The notes beneath the pieces were generated by a model. It saw only the letters and a program-made list of their open reading frames with translations. It made no database searches and was not told where the DNA came from. A program made the position numbers and the translations under genes. From Glomus cerebriforme (lineage: Eukaryota; Glomeromycota; Glomeromycetes; Glomerales; Glomeraceae), in contig QKYT01000174.1 of NCBI GenBank assembly GCA_003550305.1, positions 149,883 to 175,494 on the forward strand: a stretch of DNA of 25,612 nt. Reading direction: 5' to 3'. Below, in pieces: positions 6,900-16,688 of the stretch; position 1 is the stretch's first letter, and each line of letters opens with the position of its first letter.

Positions 6900-9111
6900 T
6901 TTGATTGTGTATCAACCTTTGTGAATCTTTCATTGACATTAGTGTCTTATAATAAATCTATTTTATTTCTTCAGCTTTTCTCCCATGATTGCACCTATTT
7001 AATGGACTGGAAGGAGCTTTCATTTAGATATTCCTTCTGCCATCATACTGTTCCTCCTCATTGGTACTCTTTCACTACCTTAAAGATCTATGCTAACCCT
7101 CACTATTCCTGTCATCTTTATCTAGAATTTGTGTTGGATATTATGGATCCTTTTGATGTTCCTTATCAAACTATTTCTTTTAACCGTCCTAATAAGCATT
7201 TTGGTTTCCATTAGATTGCTAATTAGCTCCCTAGCGCTTCCCGCTCTTACTTTAGTTATATTTTTAAATTTGTTTCCAGATCTCATTCTGTCATTATTGA
7301 CCATTGGATTCCAGTTTCTCATGCTGGTTCCTCCCATATACCTATTTCCCAACTTTTAATTCTTTAACAATGTCTGAATTGTTTTTTAAACTAACATTAT
7401 CATAACTCCCTTACTCCTTCTTAGAAAAAGAAATTGGGCCCTATTTTTTGTTCTTTTTCTATTAATTTCACCTTTATTATCATTCTACCGAGTATTTCTA
7501 AATATCAGCTAAAACACCTTGATACTATGTCCTTTAAATTTCTGTTAAAACTATTGCTTCTCAGCTCAACTCTTTGTCTTCCAAGCTCTCTATTTCTCCT
7601 AATTTTGATAGGATATCGGCTGTTTCACCTCCTTCTCAATACGTTGTGAATACTTCTCATTTCTGGGTATTCTCTTCGAATACCTATTATTTTATATTGA
7701 TAGATCCTTCAAGATTGTTGATGACTTCCCATGCTTAAGTTGTGCTTGGACTCAATACTTTTGATGATATTATGCTTGATAGCTTCGCTTTTCACCTTAA
7801 CTATTCTACCAGCAACCCTTTGTTTCAGAATTAGCTCCCCTTATTCTTCTTTGCTCAGTCATGCCTGCTTATGTTCATTTACACGTATACACAAATTCAA
7901 CTTCTGTTATTAATGGTGTTAACTCCATTACTTCATTTTTGTCCTCCCCATTTTGAAAAAATTGTAATCTTTATTATTTATGGTCATTCCTAGATAATTT
8001 CATTTTTTCGAAATACTTGACCTTTACTTTGCATAAAGTGCCTTCTCACTCAGATAATTTCTTACATAATCATACAGACTCTTTTGCTCATGCTATTACG
8101 GGCTATTCCAATTATGATCATTTAGAAAAGAATTCTTTGAATTTTGATTCTCAATTATTGGTTTCCTTTTGTTACCATGATGTTAGAGTTGATTTTCCTT
8201 TTTGCTCTACTTTTTCTAAATACATTTCTTATATTGAATTTATTAATTTTATTTTCCTGCATTAGTTTACTTCATTATTGCTGGTGATTATTGATATTGA
8301 TTGGGATTTGACCTGGACTTTATACCTCTCTCAGAACTGTCTCCTTTCAAAGCATAGGAACATCACTTCACTCATACCTCTTTCAGATTTAAATTACACC
8401 ACACTCTAACTTTCCTGTTCTCTTTGAAAATTTCAAATCCTGTCTTTTGGATTCTCTTGTAGTTTCATAGTCAAAATGACTTAATCGTGATGTTTCTTAA
8501 TTTCCTCATCATCAGGATTTTCTTTTCCTAGATATTTGGCCTACAGATTCTTCTCCTCCTATTAATTGCCTCTCTTTCTCCTTCAAGGCTTTATTCCTTG
8601 TACTCTTTCTGCCTTCCTCATTTTGAAAGGGTTCCCTGCTATCTTTATAAGACTTCTTTTATGCTCCATGGTGGATTTTCTACAACAAGACTTTTTTCAC
8701 CAAACTTGGCTTCCTCATTGCCACATTATGTCCTCTATACTTCCCATAAGAGACTTAATAATGTCACGTGTTCCTGCCGATGGAACTCCTGGACTCGCAT
8801 TTTAGACCAATTGGTCTCTGACAGTTCAAAGGGTTAGATTTCAGCTCTCCTTTAACTTAATATAGGGATTGGAAGGGATATTCTTTGGATGGTCAACCTG
8901 ATTGCTACCTCTCATTATGAAGTAGTATGTTGGGTATGTTTTTATTTTAGGTTTATAGTGTAAGAATTTAGATTAGTTTTACTTTTTAAATTTTTATTTA
9001 TATAAACTAGATTGAGATAAGATCCATATATTTTGTTTATGTATAATTTTGTTTTGTTTGTTTCACAATAATTTTATTAAATAAAATATGCTGTTAAAAT
9101 AAAAAAAAAAA
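6900..9111 (+). mobile_element. Decayed LINE-like retroelement, 3' part with poly(A) end
   Basis: Coding-like fragments in all three plus frames run from about 6921 to 8837. They are followed by a noncoding AT-rich 3' segment and end ATGCTGTTAAAAT plus a pure A-run at about 9101-9111. The coding parts match the RNase H-bearing retroelement family I associate with Rhizophagus. The 5' boundary is uncertain: the upstream reverse-transcriptase and endonuclease regions are not recognisable, so the copy looks 5'-truncated, as is typical of LINE insertions. No target duplication could be fixed because the left border is unclear. Confidence 0.65.
6921..8837 (+). pseudogene. Retroelement polyprotein relic with degenerate RNase H domain
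   Basis: The N-terminal part includes DPFDVPYQTISFNRPNKHFG (about 7148-7207) and HWIPVSHAGSSHIPISQLL (about 7302-7358). The RNase H domain begins with FYIDRSFK, where the usual motif is YTDGS (first Asp codon 7699-7701). It continues with SELAPL (Glu codon 7828-7830) and then VYTNST, where the family has YTDS, so the third acidic residue is Asn (7894-7896). It ends with KVPSHSDN and HTDSFAHA, the His-loop and final Asp (7699-8090 overall). Several stops and frame changes separate these blocks. RNase H removes the RNA strand of RNA-DNA hybrids during retrotransposition. With a lost acidic residue and a shattered frame this copy cannot function. Further hydrophobic ORF pieces (8017-8265, 8566-8837) are its downstream remains. 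Confidence 0.65.
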
Positions 9112-9480
9112 TCCATCAATATTGATGCTAGAATGATGAAATTATTACCATTCAAATCCTCATATTTAGATGAATTAAATGGTATAAAATTTATTGATAT
9201 TCAATTATTGGATCATGTTTCATTTCTAAAATTTGTTAATGTTTATCTAGTTTTATTTCTATCAATATTGATGATAGAAAAATGAAATTACTATCATTTG
9301 AATCCTCTCATTAAGATGAATTGAATGGTATAAAATTTATTGAAATCCAATTATTGGATCATATTTTATTTCCAAAATTTGTTAAATGTTTGTATAGTTA
9401 TATTTCTGTCAATATTGATATTAGAAAGATGATATGTATACCATTCAATTTGTCTTAATGAGAAAATTTGAATGGTATAA
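9112..9480. repeat. Tandem repeat, about 2.5 x 146 bp
   Basis: Units start (T)ATCAATATTGATGNTAGAA at 9115, 9261 and 9408 and contain ACCATTCAAATCCTC, a loop, GATGAATTNAATGGTAT, then TTATTGGATCATNTTTNATTT and a TTTGTTAATGTTT end. The ACCATTCAAAT and ATTGAATGGT words are inverted, so each unit holds a hairpin. The third unit keeps the hairpin with altered arms and then diverges. The array sits immediately after the poly(A) end of the retroelement, with no ORF. Confidence 0.7.
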
Positions 9481-9721
9481 ATATCTTGAGTAATTTGCGA
9501 TTTTGTATTTTATATGAATCATGTGATTGGAATTGTGAAATTGCAGATTACTATGCATAATTTGATTCAAAATTCTGCAATATTGCAGATTTGAAAAAAT
9601 AATTATAGCATTATCTTTACTAGTAATCTCATAGGTGTCAGTTATAATATAATTGATACTTGGCTAAAAGTTATAGTAAAATATTAATTTAAACATATCA
9701 ACCTTTTTATTAACCTTTTTA
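9481..9721. other. AT-rich spacer with CTGCAATATTGCAG palindrome
   Basis: A TTCTGCAATATTGCAGATT palindromic word lies near 9574-9592 and resembles segments near 350-625. No gene seen. Confidence 0.3.
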
Positions 9722-10121
9722 TTAAGTATTGCAATACACATTGTCAGAATACAAAAAAGAACTAGGATCATATAAACAACCTTCACCATGACGTGAAAAA
9801 TTATCACTTAGATAATTAATATGCTCTGATTCTATTCCATATCCCAGTGCTAGTACCAACTTCTGAATCTTCCCTTAAAATAAATACCCTTTACCCAGTT
9901 TACCTGAATCTTCCCTCAATACACCTGGGTCTTTAAACTAGCATAAAATATTGATGAAGTACCTAGGGCATCATACCAATATGAAAATTTATTATATATG
10001 TGATTATAAAACAAAAACTCTTTTTATAAGAACACCTCACTATAATCTGTATATAGGAAGATCAAATACAGGTGAAAGTTAGTAAACATAATAACTAACC
10101 TGCAGTATTATCATGAGACAT
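9722..10121 (-). pseudogene. Unrecognised decayed spliced gene
   Basis: On the minus strand an ATG (10121-10119) opens MSHDNTA. A 53-nt intron with GT at 10099-10098, a TTTACTAAC branch-like site and an AG at 10048-10047 splices in frame to DYSEVFL. The frame then continues, with two stops and one slip, through EFLFYNHIYNKFSYWYDALG, TSSIFYASLKTQVY, KIQKLVLALGYGIESEHINY, LSDNFSRHGEGCLYDPSSF and LYSDNVYCNT to the stop at 9724-9722. The composition is ordinary and protein-like, not a simple repeat, and the intron is of the size seen elsewhere in the window. I do not recognise the family. The start is uncertain because the first ATG lies in a GACATGG-rich repeat-like segment. It could be a host gene relic or part of a mobile element. 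Confidence 0.45.
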
Positions 10122-10194
10122 GGATACAGACATGGATAAGATCAGACTGAACTGTTCGTATTCATGTCTGATATTTTTTATGTCTGAAATTTTT

Positions 10195-10228
10195 GACCAT
10201 ATTAATGCTGATCACATTAATATTGGTC
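10195..10228. repeat. Inverted repeat hairpin
   Basis: GACCATATTAATG and CATTAATATTGGTC flank a CTGATCA loop, with a single unpaired T in 13-14 bp arms. Just upstream (10110-10190) GACATGGATACAGACATGG and ATGTCTGA words occur in both orientations. The whole 10110-10228 block may be a small palindromic element. Confidence 0.45.
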
Positions 10229-10229
10229 T

Positions 10230-10940
10230 ATGTACACAATTCCAGACATAGACTTTCAGATGTCCTATATTTGTCAAAAATCAACACTGGCAACCTGTCA
10301 CCATCCCATCTTCAAAGATAACCTATATTTGTTTCTCAAGTCTTTTTTTAATTCTGAGACGCGCTTGGATTACAACAACAGGGATTGGCTGCTATTCTAT
10401 TTCCTGCGATCTATTCATACTATATCTACTTTTGATAAGATTAAAGCTATTGTTCAATCCAAATGTATCTTATTACAAATTTTGGACAAGCTGACAATAT
10501 TCTTAATCCAGGCTTTTTTTTTACCAGTACATTTGGTTGCCTAGAAACAAAACCTTTAAAGCATGGGAATCTTCTCTGTCTTCAGTTCCAGTTCTTTCTC
10601 CTGGTTCTCTTCTGATGTTATACAATAGTAAGATACACCACTACATTGCAGATACTCCCATAGATGAATTCAACCATCCCATTAAGAGTTCAGCCTCACG
10701 TGACCTTTGTGCTAGTACCAGATGGAGAGACGGTATTCATGAAGTTATTGATTAGGTGATATTGTGGTAAAAAAGGTTTCTAAACTTATAAAATTAATAA
10801 ACAGTATGTACAATAGTATGTTGTATAAAAAATTAGACTTAAATTTAGATTTACATAGTGGTTCACAATTATTAAATAGACTAGTTAGTTACTTTGATTC
10901 ATCACAGGTACAGGGTCAGGAGGAGTTAGATAATGATTGA
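10230..10940 (+). pseudogene. Second retroelement-type protein relic, C-terminal part
   Basis: Three plus-strand pieces follow each other. 10230-10544 includes RLDYNNRDWLLFYFLRSIHT. The next piece, entered by a frame change near 10537, begins PRNKTFKAWESSL and ends ASTRWRDGIHEVID (stop 10753-10755). After another slip, KVSKLIKLINSMYNSMLYKK and SQLLNRLVSYFDSSQ reach a stop at 10938-10940. The W-x-PRN-x-x-F-x-x-WE pattern and the late WRDGI segment are features I associate with the same Rhizophagus retroelement family as the 6.9-9.1 kb copy, but from a different part of the protein. Alternatively this could be an unrelated dead gene. It is inactive either way. Confidence 0.4.
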
Positions 10941-11101
10941 GATTAGTCCTTGGCAACAAGGATTTTCCTTATGAATCTGCTTTTCACGTGACAAGTTATG
11001 CTTTTCTATATAAAGGGTATATTTGTGATTTATCATACTATAATTATATAATAAACTGAAATTAACTTAGAATATAAACATGCATATATTATCTTATTAT
11101 G
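10941..11101. other. AT-rich spacer with CACGTGAC and a TATA-like element
   Basis: CACGTGAC (10985-10992) is followed 17 bp later by CTATATAAAG (11007-11016), a TATA-box-like word. No coding start follows, because the pogo element begins at 11104. Confidence 0.35.
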
Positions 11102-12329
11102 TACAGTCGGCTTGCTTTATACAGTGCAGAATCTCTATAATAGGAACTTAAAAATTCATGAATAAAATTTAATCCTGTGATTGAATTTTGATTATATAAA
11201 AAAATATGATTTACATTTGTAAAAAGGAATCGATTTATTAAAAAAAAATTTTCAAATTTTGTAAATTATGTAAGCATCACGTAATATGTATTTGAACCAA
11301 TAAGAAATCAGTATTTAAAATCATATAAGAACTAGTTTATTTAATTTTATTACATTATTTCATTATAAATTGTATCAGGTACATGATGATGAGACTTATA
11401 TTTTTTAGCTGCAAACTCTACCATTTTTCCAGTAATACCTTTTCTATAAATATTCATATATCGCCATGATTTTGTGCATATTTTTGAATAGTAATTAAAG
11501 GAACTGAATCTAATGCTTTTAGAACAGTTTGTTGTAATCCAACCCATGTATAATTGCAATGTTCTTGTGTATATCGTTTTGCTGCACCCAATACATCTCT
11601 ATATAATTCAATTCACAGTGATATTTAGGATAAAATATGAATTTATGTCCGCATTTTTCAATTTCTTCTTGAAGTTGAGATTTTTGCGCCAAAAAATCTG
11701 GTTGCAATGATAAAATTTTGCGCGCACAACAATCTGTTCTATTTGCATCTACAACCTTAGTTTTTCCTTTACATAATTTGCAATCAGCTAATAAATTGTC
11801 CCTCCACAAACCTCTTTCAGATAAAATTTGCTTCATACCTTTTGGTTGATTTGGATATTTAGGATGATTATGTGAAAAAACCATAGATTGTGGTGTTTTG
11901 TTTGGTCCATAATAAGTTTTATGCATACATGGTTTCTTGCCTCCTGGATTTAAATTCATATTAGAAGCATTTAATCCATCTTTTGCCATAGCACCATGAT
12001 TAGTACTATTATCAAATGCAAAAACTGCTATTGCATTAGGATATAATGTATTAAAAATTGGAATTGCAGAATTTACTACTTGATCTAAAAGATGTTCTGC
12101 TATCCACCAACCCTCCTCATTTTTACCCGAATGTAAATATCTTGGAAATATTGGAATAACTTGCAGCAAGTTCATCAGTAAGTTTAAGTCTTCCAATAGT
12201 TTTCAATAAAAATTCACTAACCATTATAGACTTTCCTTGGCTCTTTTTTTGAAGTGGTAGTTCATCTAATGGAGCCCAAATGATTGGACGATCATCATTA
12301 GCATAAAAAAGACACTCATCATGTGTAAC

Positions 12330-12940
12330 TAGTGTTACGATCTGGATCTGGTTAATCTGTTAATCTGGTGGATAATCTGGTCTAAAAGTAAACGGATCAT
12401 CTGTTAGAATTTAGCCGGATGATGGATGAATCCGGATGAAAAAAGTGGATGATCTGGATGAATCCGAATAAAAAAGACAGATGAATCCGGATAAATAATC
12501 CAGATGACTATTACGAAAATTGATCTTTTTATCAAAGAACGTTAATAAACGTTCTTATATTTAAAAGTTAACAAAAATCCTTCCACCTCTTGAAATTACC
12601 TTCAAGTCAGTGCTGAAAAGTCCGTTTCTACAAAAAAGAGAAAAAGAAGAACGTTAGTAACGTTCTTAAATTAAAAAGTTAAAAAAAAATCCCCCTTTCC
12701 TTTGAAATTACCTCCAAGAGACATGCCATCAGTCTGCGAATATATAAAGCAAAAAGAACATATTTTTCATTAGTAAATATCATATAATAGTGTGGCTAAA
12801 ACTTCTGGATTGTGTGGATGAATCCAGATGGATCCGCCAATTATCCGGATCAAAAATTAATTACGGATTGAACTAACGGATCGCGGATTCATCCAGATTA
12901 TAACACTATGGATCATGGATTCATCCGGATCATAACACTA
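12330..12940. mobile_element. hAT-type MITE, 611 bp, perfect 8-bp TSD, inside the transposase gene
   Basis: The termini are TAGTGTTACGATC at the left and TAGTGTTATGATCC read inward from the right. The duplication TGTGTAAC is exact (12322-12329 and 12941-12948) and lies in the transposase codons for LVTH, so the host reading frame gives an independent proof of insertion. Subterminal zones are full of GGATGAATCCGGAT and ATCTGGAT words. The last 33 bp are partly duplicated: an extra end-like ATAACACTA lies at 12899-12907. The middle holds two copies of a ~113-bp unit with an AACGTT palindrome. There is no coding capacity. Confidence 0.92.
12534..12765. repeat. Two ~113-bp units with AAGAACGTTA...TAACGTTCTT palindrome
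   Basis: The second copy is an exact palindrome, AAGAACGTTA then G then TAACGTTCTT (12647-12667). The first is one base longer and imperfect (12535-12556). Each is followed by an AAAAGTTAA(A/C)AAAAA tract, CCTTTGAAATTACC or CTCTTGAAATTACC, a TCAGTCTGC or TCAGTGCTG segment and a CAAAAAG end. The same plan appears in the arrays at about 105-340 and 3331-4110. Confidence 0.65.
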
Positions 12941-14656
12941 TGTGTAACTAAAATATGTAATTTTTCTTTACTCTTAAATTCTGGAAGAATCATTTGCATT
13001 TCATCACCAATAAATGTTGGCATTAATTTTTCATACTTAATCATGTCTTCTAAAAATTTTTCTCGATATTGCAATACATCTTCACGTTCATGTCCATCAA
13101 AGTAAATACCTTTCTTTCNTGANTGTGNAGCCAAACCTAACTTATAAAGCCATATTCTTGCAGTTTTTGTTGATATTGATTTGCGTGTATTTGTTATACC
13201 CATCTGTGAAAAAAGTTTTGACATCACAAATTCTTTATATTCTCGTGGTGTTGTTTTTTCACCATTAGTTCGAATATATGCTAAACTACAATTGATAACA
13301 TCTTCATCATCAATAAATGATTTAGTTTTTTGACAGCCTTACAATGAAATTGGTAATGAACCATGTTCAATCCAATACTTCCCCAAATTACGAATGATTA
13401 GACTTGATGCTTTTTCACTTGCTTTAATTTGTGTCAAACCATCTTTTTTCCAATATTTAAAATATGCATGTATAGATCAGTATCTTAAATAATTATAAAC
13501 AGTCTGATTTTTTTGATTATCTGAAATAGCACGCTCTAATTCTTGCAACTTTTGGTCAAATTCATCATCATTAATATTTCGCACTTCATCATCTGCACTT
13601 TCTCTCTCTGATGCAACCTCACTGCTCATTTCATCATCTGTACATTCTTTTTCTAATACAATATCCTCATTCATTAAATTCAATTGATTTATTTCAATTG
13701 TATCCCAATAATCTGAATTATCTACATAAGCCACATCATTATCATCCGAAACTGTTTCAGCAGCAAGTTCATTTTATTCATTCTGATTATCTGTTAAATC
13801 TATAACAAGTTCATCTTCAGTTAAACTCTTTACTGGTTTAAAAAATTTTGTGAGTGAATTCATTCCTTTTGCTGCCACTGTAAATTTTCCTTTAGGCCTA
13901 AACTTAGGATAATGTGTTGTTATTGAATTACCAATGTATGGTAATCTTTTTTTTTGTTCAAGTTCTGCAGTATTAGTCCACATTAATTTAAAATCAGGCA
14001 AGCGTTTCACCCTTTGATCCATAGACTTTTCAGAATCATAATCACTTTCTTCAGAATAATCATTATCAGATTCATTAAATTTAAGATTAAAATCATCATT
14101 TTTTTGACGTTTATTAGATGTAAACATGCCACTGTATTCATCCCGTTTCTGATTTTTAGATGATCGTGATGCGCGTGATAAAGGCATAAGTGAACGAAAT
14201 AGAATATGAATTCTGAAATATAAAAATTAAAAAAAAAAATATCGTGAGAAATGCGAAATACATATAAATAACAATTATTTAATAAAGGAGCAATGTTTAC
14301 ATATACCATGATTCTTCATTTGTTAGAATTTACTCTTTTAACTTGATAAGGTAAAGAAAATAAGATTAGCTAACGATCTTTATCATTAATTCATCATTTT
14401 TGCAACGTTATACCAATTTTATATTTTTTCAATTTCAGTTTTTATAAGTAATTTTAGGTGAATTTAAGGAAGTATAACTCCATCAATAATAAAGATATCC
14501 AAATTCTAATCCAAAATTCTGAACACGCAACTCATGATTTATTTATTTTATGGTTTAAAAATTTAACTTTACATAAAACTAACAGAGTTTTTTGTGCTAT
14601 TAATACATACTATTCTTATTATAGTGAAGTTCCTATTATAGAGGTTCCACATTGTA

Positions 14657-15013
14657 ACAATTTTTGATCTAACGAATTATTTAATATAATGGATCTTTAC
14701 CATGATACCGATTTTAAAATCTTGTTATCAAATTTTACTAATTAAATTCTGTATAACATTAACAAAGTAAATTGTGAAACTGAAAATGAATTGTTTCATA
14801 CCGAATTTTTTTATACCAGATTTTTTTCTGATATAACGAACAAATGCATTTTTCAAATATAGCAATATCACATATTTAAAGTTTTATACAAATTAATAAT
14901 AATAGAAGTTTGTGTTTTGCGTTTTGCATTTTGTATTTTTATATTTTATATTTTTTTTTTTGAAATACCAAAAGCTATACCTATTAACCTATCTAAAAAA
15001 TAATGGCTTTTTA
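14657..15013 (+). other. 5' noncoding part of the pogo element
   Basis: The sequence resumes the interrupted left terminal repeat and leads to the transposase start. TTTTTATACCAGATTTTTTTC and similar T-rich runs are present. A low-complexity hydrophobic plus-strand frame (14912-15097) is not called as a gene. Confidence 0.5.
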
Positions 15014-16411
15014 ATGAAACTCCTATTCCTAAAAAATGTAAGTCTCTTACTGCTCTTCACCTTTATTAAAAAACAAAGATTTAGCCAAAGAATATGATGT
15101 TAGTGAAGGGATGATTAGTGATATTTTAAAAGCAAAAGACTGTTGACTTTGCTGTATATCTTAACTCATATCAAGCTGATTTATGACATGAAAGAAGGCT
15201 CCCTTTTATTACCATTGAAGAGGCTCTAGCTCTTTGAATAGAAAATGCACTTCAGGCTAATATTATAATTACTGATTTAAAGGGATCAGATAGGTGGGTT
15301 GACAATTTTAATAAATGGCATAATCTTAAGCAATTCAACATGCATGGTGAAGCAGCAAGTGCACCACTCCAAGATCTTGATGTAATGTGTGAAAACTAGC
15401 TTCAAATTCTAAAAAATTATAACCCAGAAGATATTTTCAATTGTGATGAAACAGGCCTGTTTTGGAAAATGAGACCAAATCACATTATATTAAATGGTCC
15501 AGTTGCTGGAACAAAACAATCAAAAAATCATGTAATAATTTTGCTTACATGTAATGCAACTGGGAGTGAAAAAATGTGCATATTATTTATACATAAATAT
15601 GAAAATCTCTAAACACTTAAAAATATTAACAAAAATACTCTTTCAGTAAATTATTATTGAAACTCAAAGAGTTGGATGCAAGTATTAATCTGAAATGAGT
15701 ATATCAAAAAACTGGATGCTAGAATGAGAGCACAAGACCAAAATATTATTCTTCTTATTGATAATGTACTAATTTATTCTTTATATAAAACTACAAATCT
15801 TACAAATATTAGAATTGAATTCCTTTCTCCAAACACTACTGCACATTTTTAGCCATATAATCAAGAAATTATCACCAGTTTTAAGATACATTGCTATTTT
15901 TATTGATTATATTTTAAATATTTTAAAATTTTAAGTTATTTTTTTTTATTTTTAGGTATAATACCGAAAGTTATTATTAAATAATCAAGTTAAAATATTT
16001 AAATATGACATTGAACCTACTGAAGTTAATATTAAAAAGTGTATCAAATATGCACACGTGTAGGATAATATTACGCAATCTACAATTGAAAACTGTTGGA
16101 TAAAGGCAGACATTTTACCTAAAGTTGAAAATAAAATTGATATTGATTTCAATGCTGAAATACAAATTCGGAAGAAATTCAAGATTTAATTGATAAACTT
16201 AATCTTGAAAATCCATTTACTGCTGATGAATTTATTCAATATGACAATTCTGGACTTACAGCAGAAATGATATCTAATGAAAACTATTCTTTCCACTAAT
16301 CAAGAAAAGAAAGCAGAAGAATTAGAAGATTCTGAATCTTTTTCATCAATTCTTCACAATGAAGCTATAGAGTTGTATGATAACAAGAGAATAAATTTGT
16401 TAAAAAGCTAA
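15014..16411 (+). pseudogene. pogo/Tigger-type DDE transposase (CENP-B family)
   Basis: Read across several frames. The N-terminal PIPKKCKSLTAL is followed by the first helix-turn-helix LAKEYDVSEGMISDILK (15081-15131) and a CENP-B-like second domain (GSDRWVDNFNKWHNLKQFNM). The DDE core has IFNCDETGLFWKMRPN with the first Asp at 15445-15447, a NATGSEK segment, and NIILLIDN with the second Asp at 15760-15762. The third block reads NTTAHF, a stop, then PYNQEI, so the catalytic Asp of the usual QPxDxG motif is Asn (15859-15861). A C-terminal EEIQDLIDKLNLENPFTADE segment follows. T-rich DNA at 15890-15956 could be an intron but is not needed by homology. Many stops make the gene inactive. It would have catalysed TA-targeted cut-and-paste transposition of the element that carries it. 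Confidence 0.8.
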
Positions 16412-16688
16412 AGAAAACAACAGTTTTTTTTGCAAGACAAATAAATCTTAATGATTTTATTAATATAGTTTAATGATTTTATTAATTTCTATACTTTAAT
16501 ATACAAATTGTACAAATGCTATATATAATACTTAATAAATAATAAATAATCAAATATAAATCTTAAATTTTACATAAAAAATATATATAGCGAATTTAAT
16601 ATAATATAAACAATATTCGTAATATTTTTCCATAACAAAGGTCAGATCAGCTTAGATGACAAATTCGTTATAAGGTGAACTGACTGTA

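Larger units (their letters stand above)
11350..14187 (-). pseudogene. DDE transposase of the nested Tc1/mariner-superfamily element
   Basis: The ATG at 14187 opens a Ser/Arg/Asp-rich N-terminal region (MPLSRASRSSKNQKRDEYSG), followed by acidic stretches (about 13780-13480) and a helix-turn-helix-like segment, ISTKTARIWLYKLGLA (about 13178-13131). The DDE core follows: LHILVTH up to 12949, then after the MITE DECLFYANDDRPIIWAPLDE (12321-12262), FAFDNSTNH with the second Asp (about 12020-11994), NQPKGMKQILSERGLW, a CKLCKGK...RTDCCAR cysteine pair, and ELNYIEMYW with the catalytic Glu (about 11601-11575). The C-terminus KSWRYMNIYRKGITGK and the His-rich end stop near 11350. This order matches a large fungal transposase family. 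Frameshifts (near 13770, 13480, 13370, 12165, 11560), stops, three N bases and the MITE make it dead. Confidence 0.8.
11122..14654 (-). mobile_element. Tc1/mariner-superfamily element nested in the pogo left terminal repeat
   Basis: The terminal repeats start CAGTGCAGAATCTCTATAAT on the left (11122-11149) and CAATGTGGAACCTCTATAAT on the right (14654-14627). They match at 24 of 28 positions and both continue AGGAACTT. The target duplication is TA (11120-11121 and 14655-14656). Total length is 3533 bp, or about 2914 bp without the internal MITE and its duplication. The single gene is on the minus strand. Insertion at the TTATAA of the pogo terminus separated that terminus from the rest of its element. 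Confidence 0.85.
11104..16686 (+). mobile_element. pogo element, about 2.05 kb before insertions, host of two nested transposons
   Basis: The left terminus CAGTCGGCTTGCTTTATA (11104-11121) pairs with CAGTCAGTTCACCTTATA read inward from 16686. TA dinucleotides flank both ends (11102-11103, 16687-16688). The left repeat is cut after TTATA by another element and resumes at 14657 with ACAATTTTTGATCTAA, which aligns with ACGAATTTGTCATCTAA of the right repeat, so the two pieces were once continuous. Removing 11122-14654 and one TA leaves about 2048 bp, a normal pogo length. The interior encodes the decayed CENP-B/Tigger-type transposase at 15014-16411. TA target duplication and CAGT ends fit the Tc1/mariner-pogo superfamily. 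Confidence 0.85.

Noticed and set aside
7122..7352. Minus-strand 76-codon ORF over the LINE relic
   Set aside because: Shadow of the plus-strand retroelement frame, which carries the recognisable motifs.
11513..11710. Plus-strand 65-codon ORF
   Set aside because: Antisense to the ELNYIEMYW block of the minus-strand transposase.
15985..16182. Minus-strand ORF in the pogo transposase region
   Set aside because: Antisense of the plus-strand segment TIENCWIKADILPK, which matches the transposase C-terminus.
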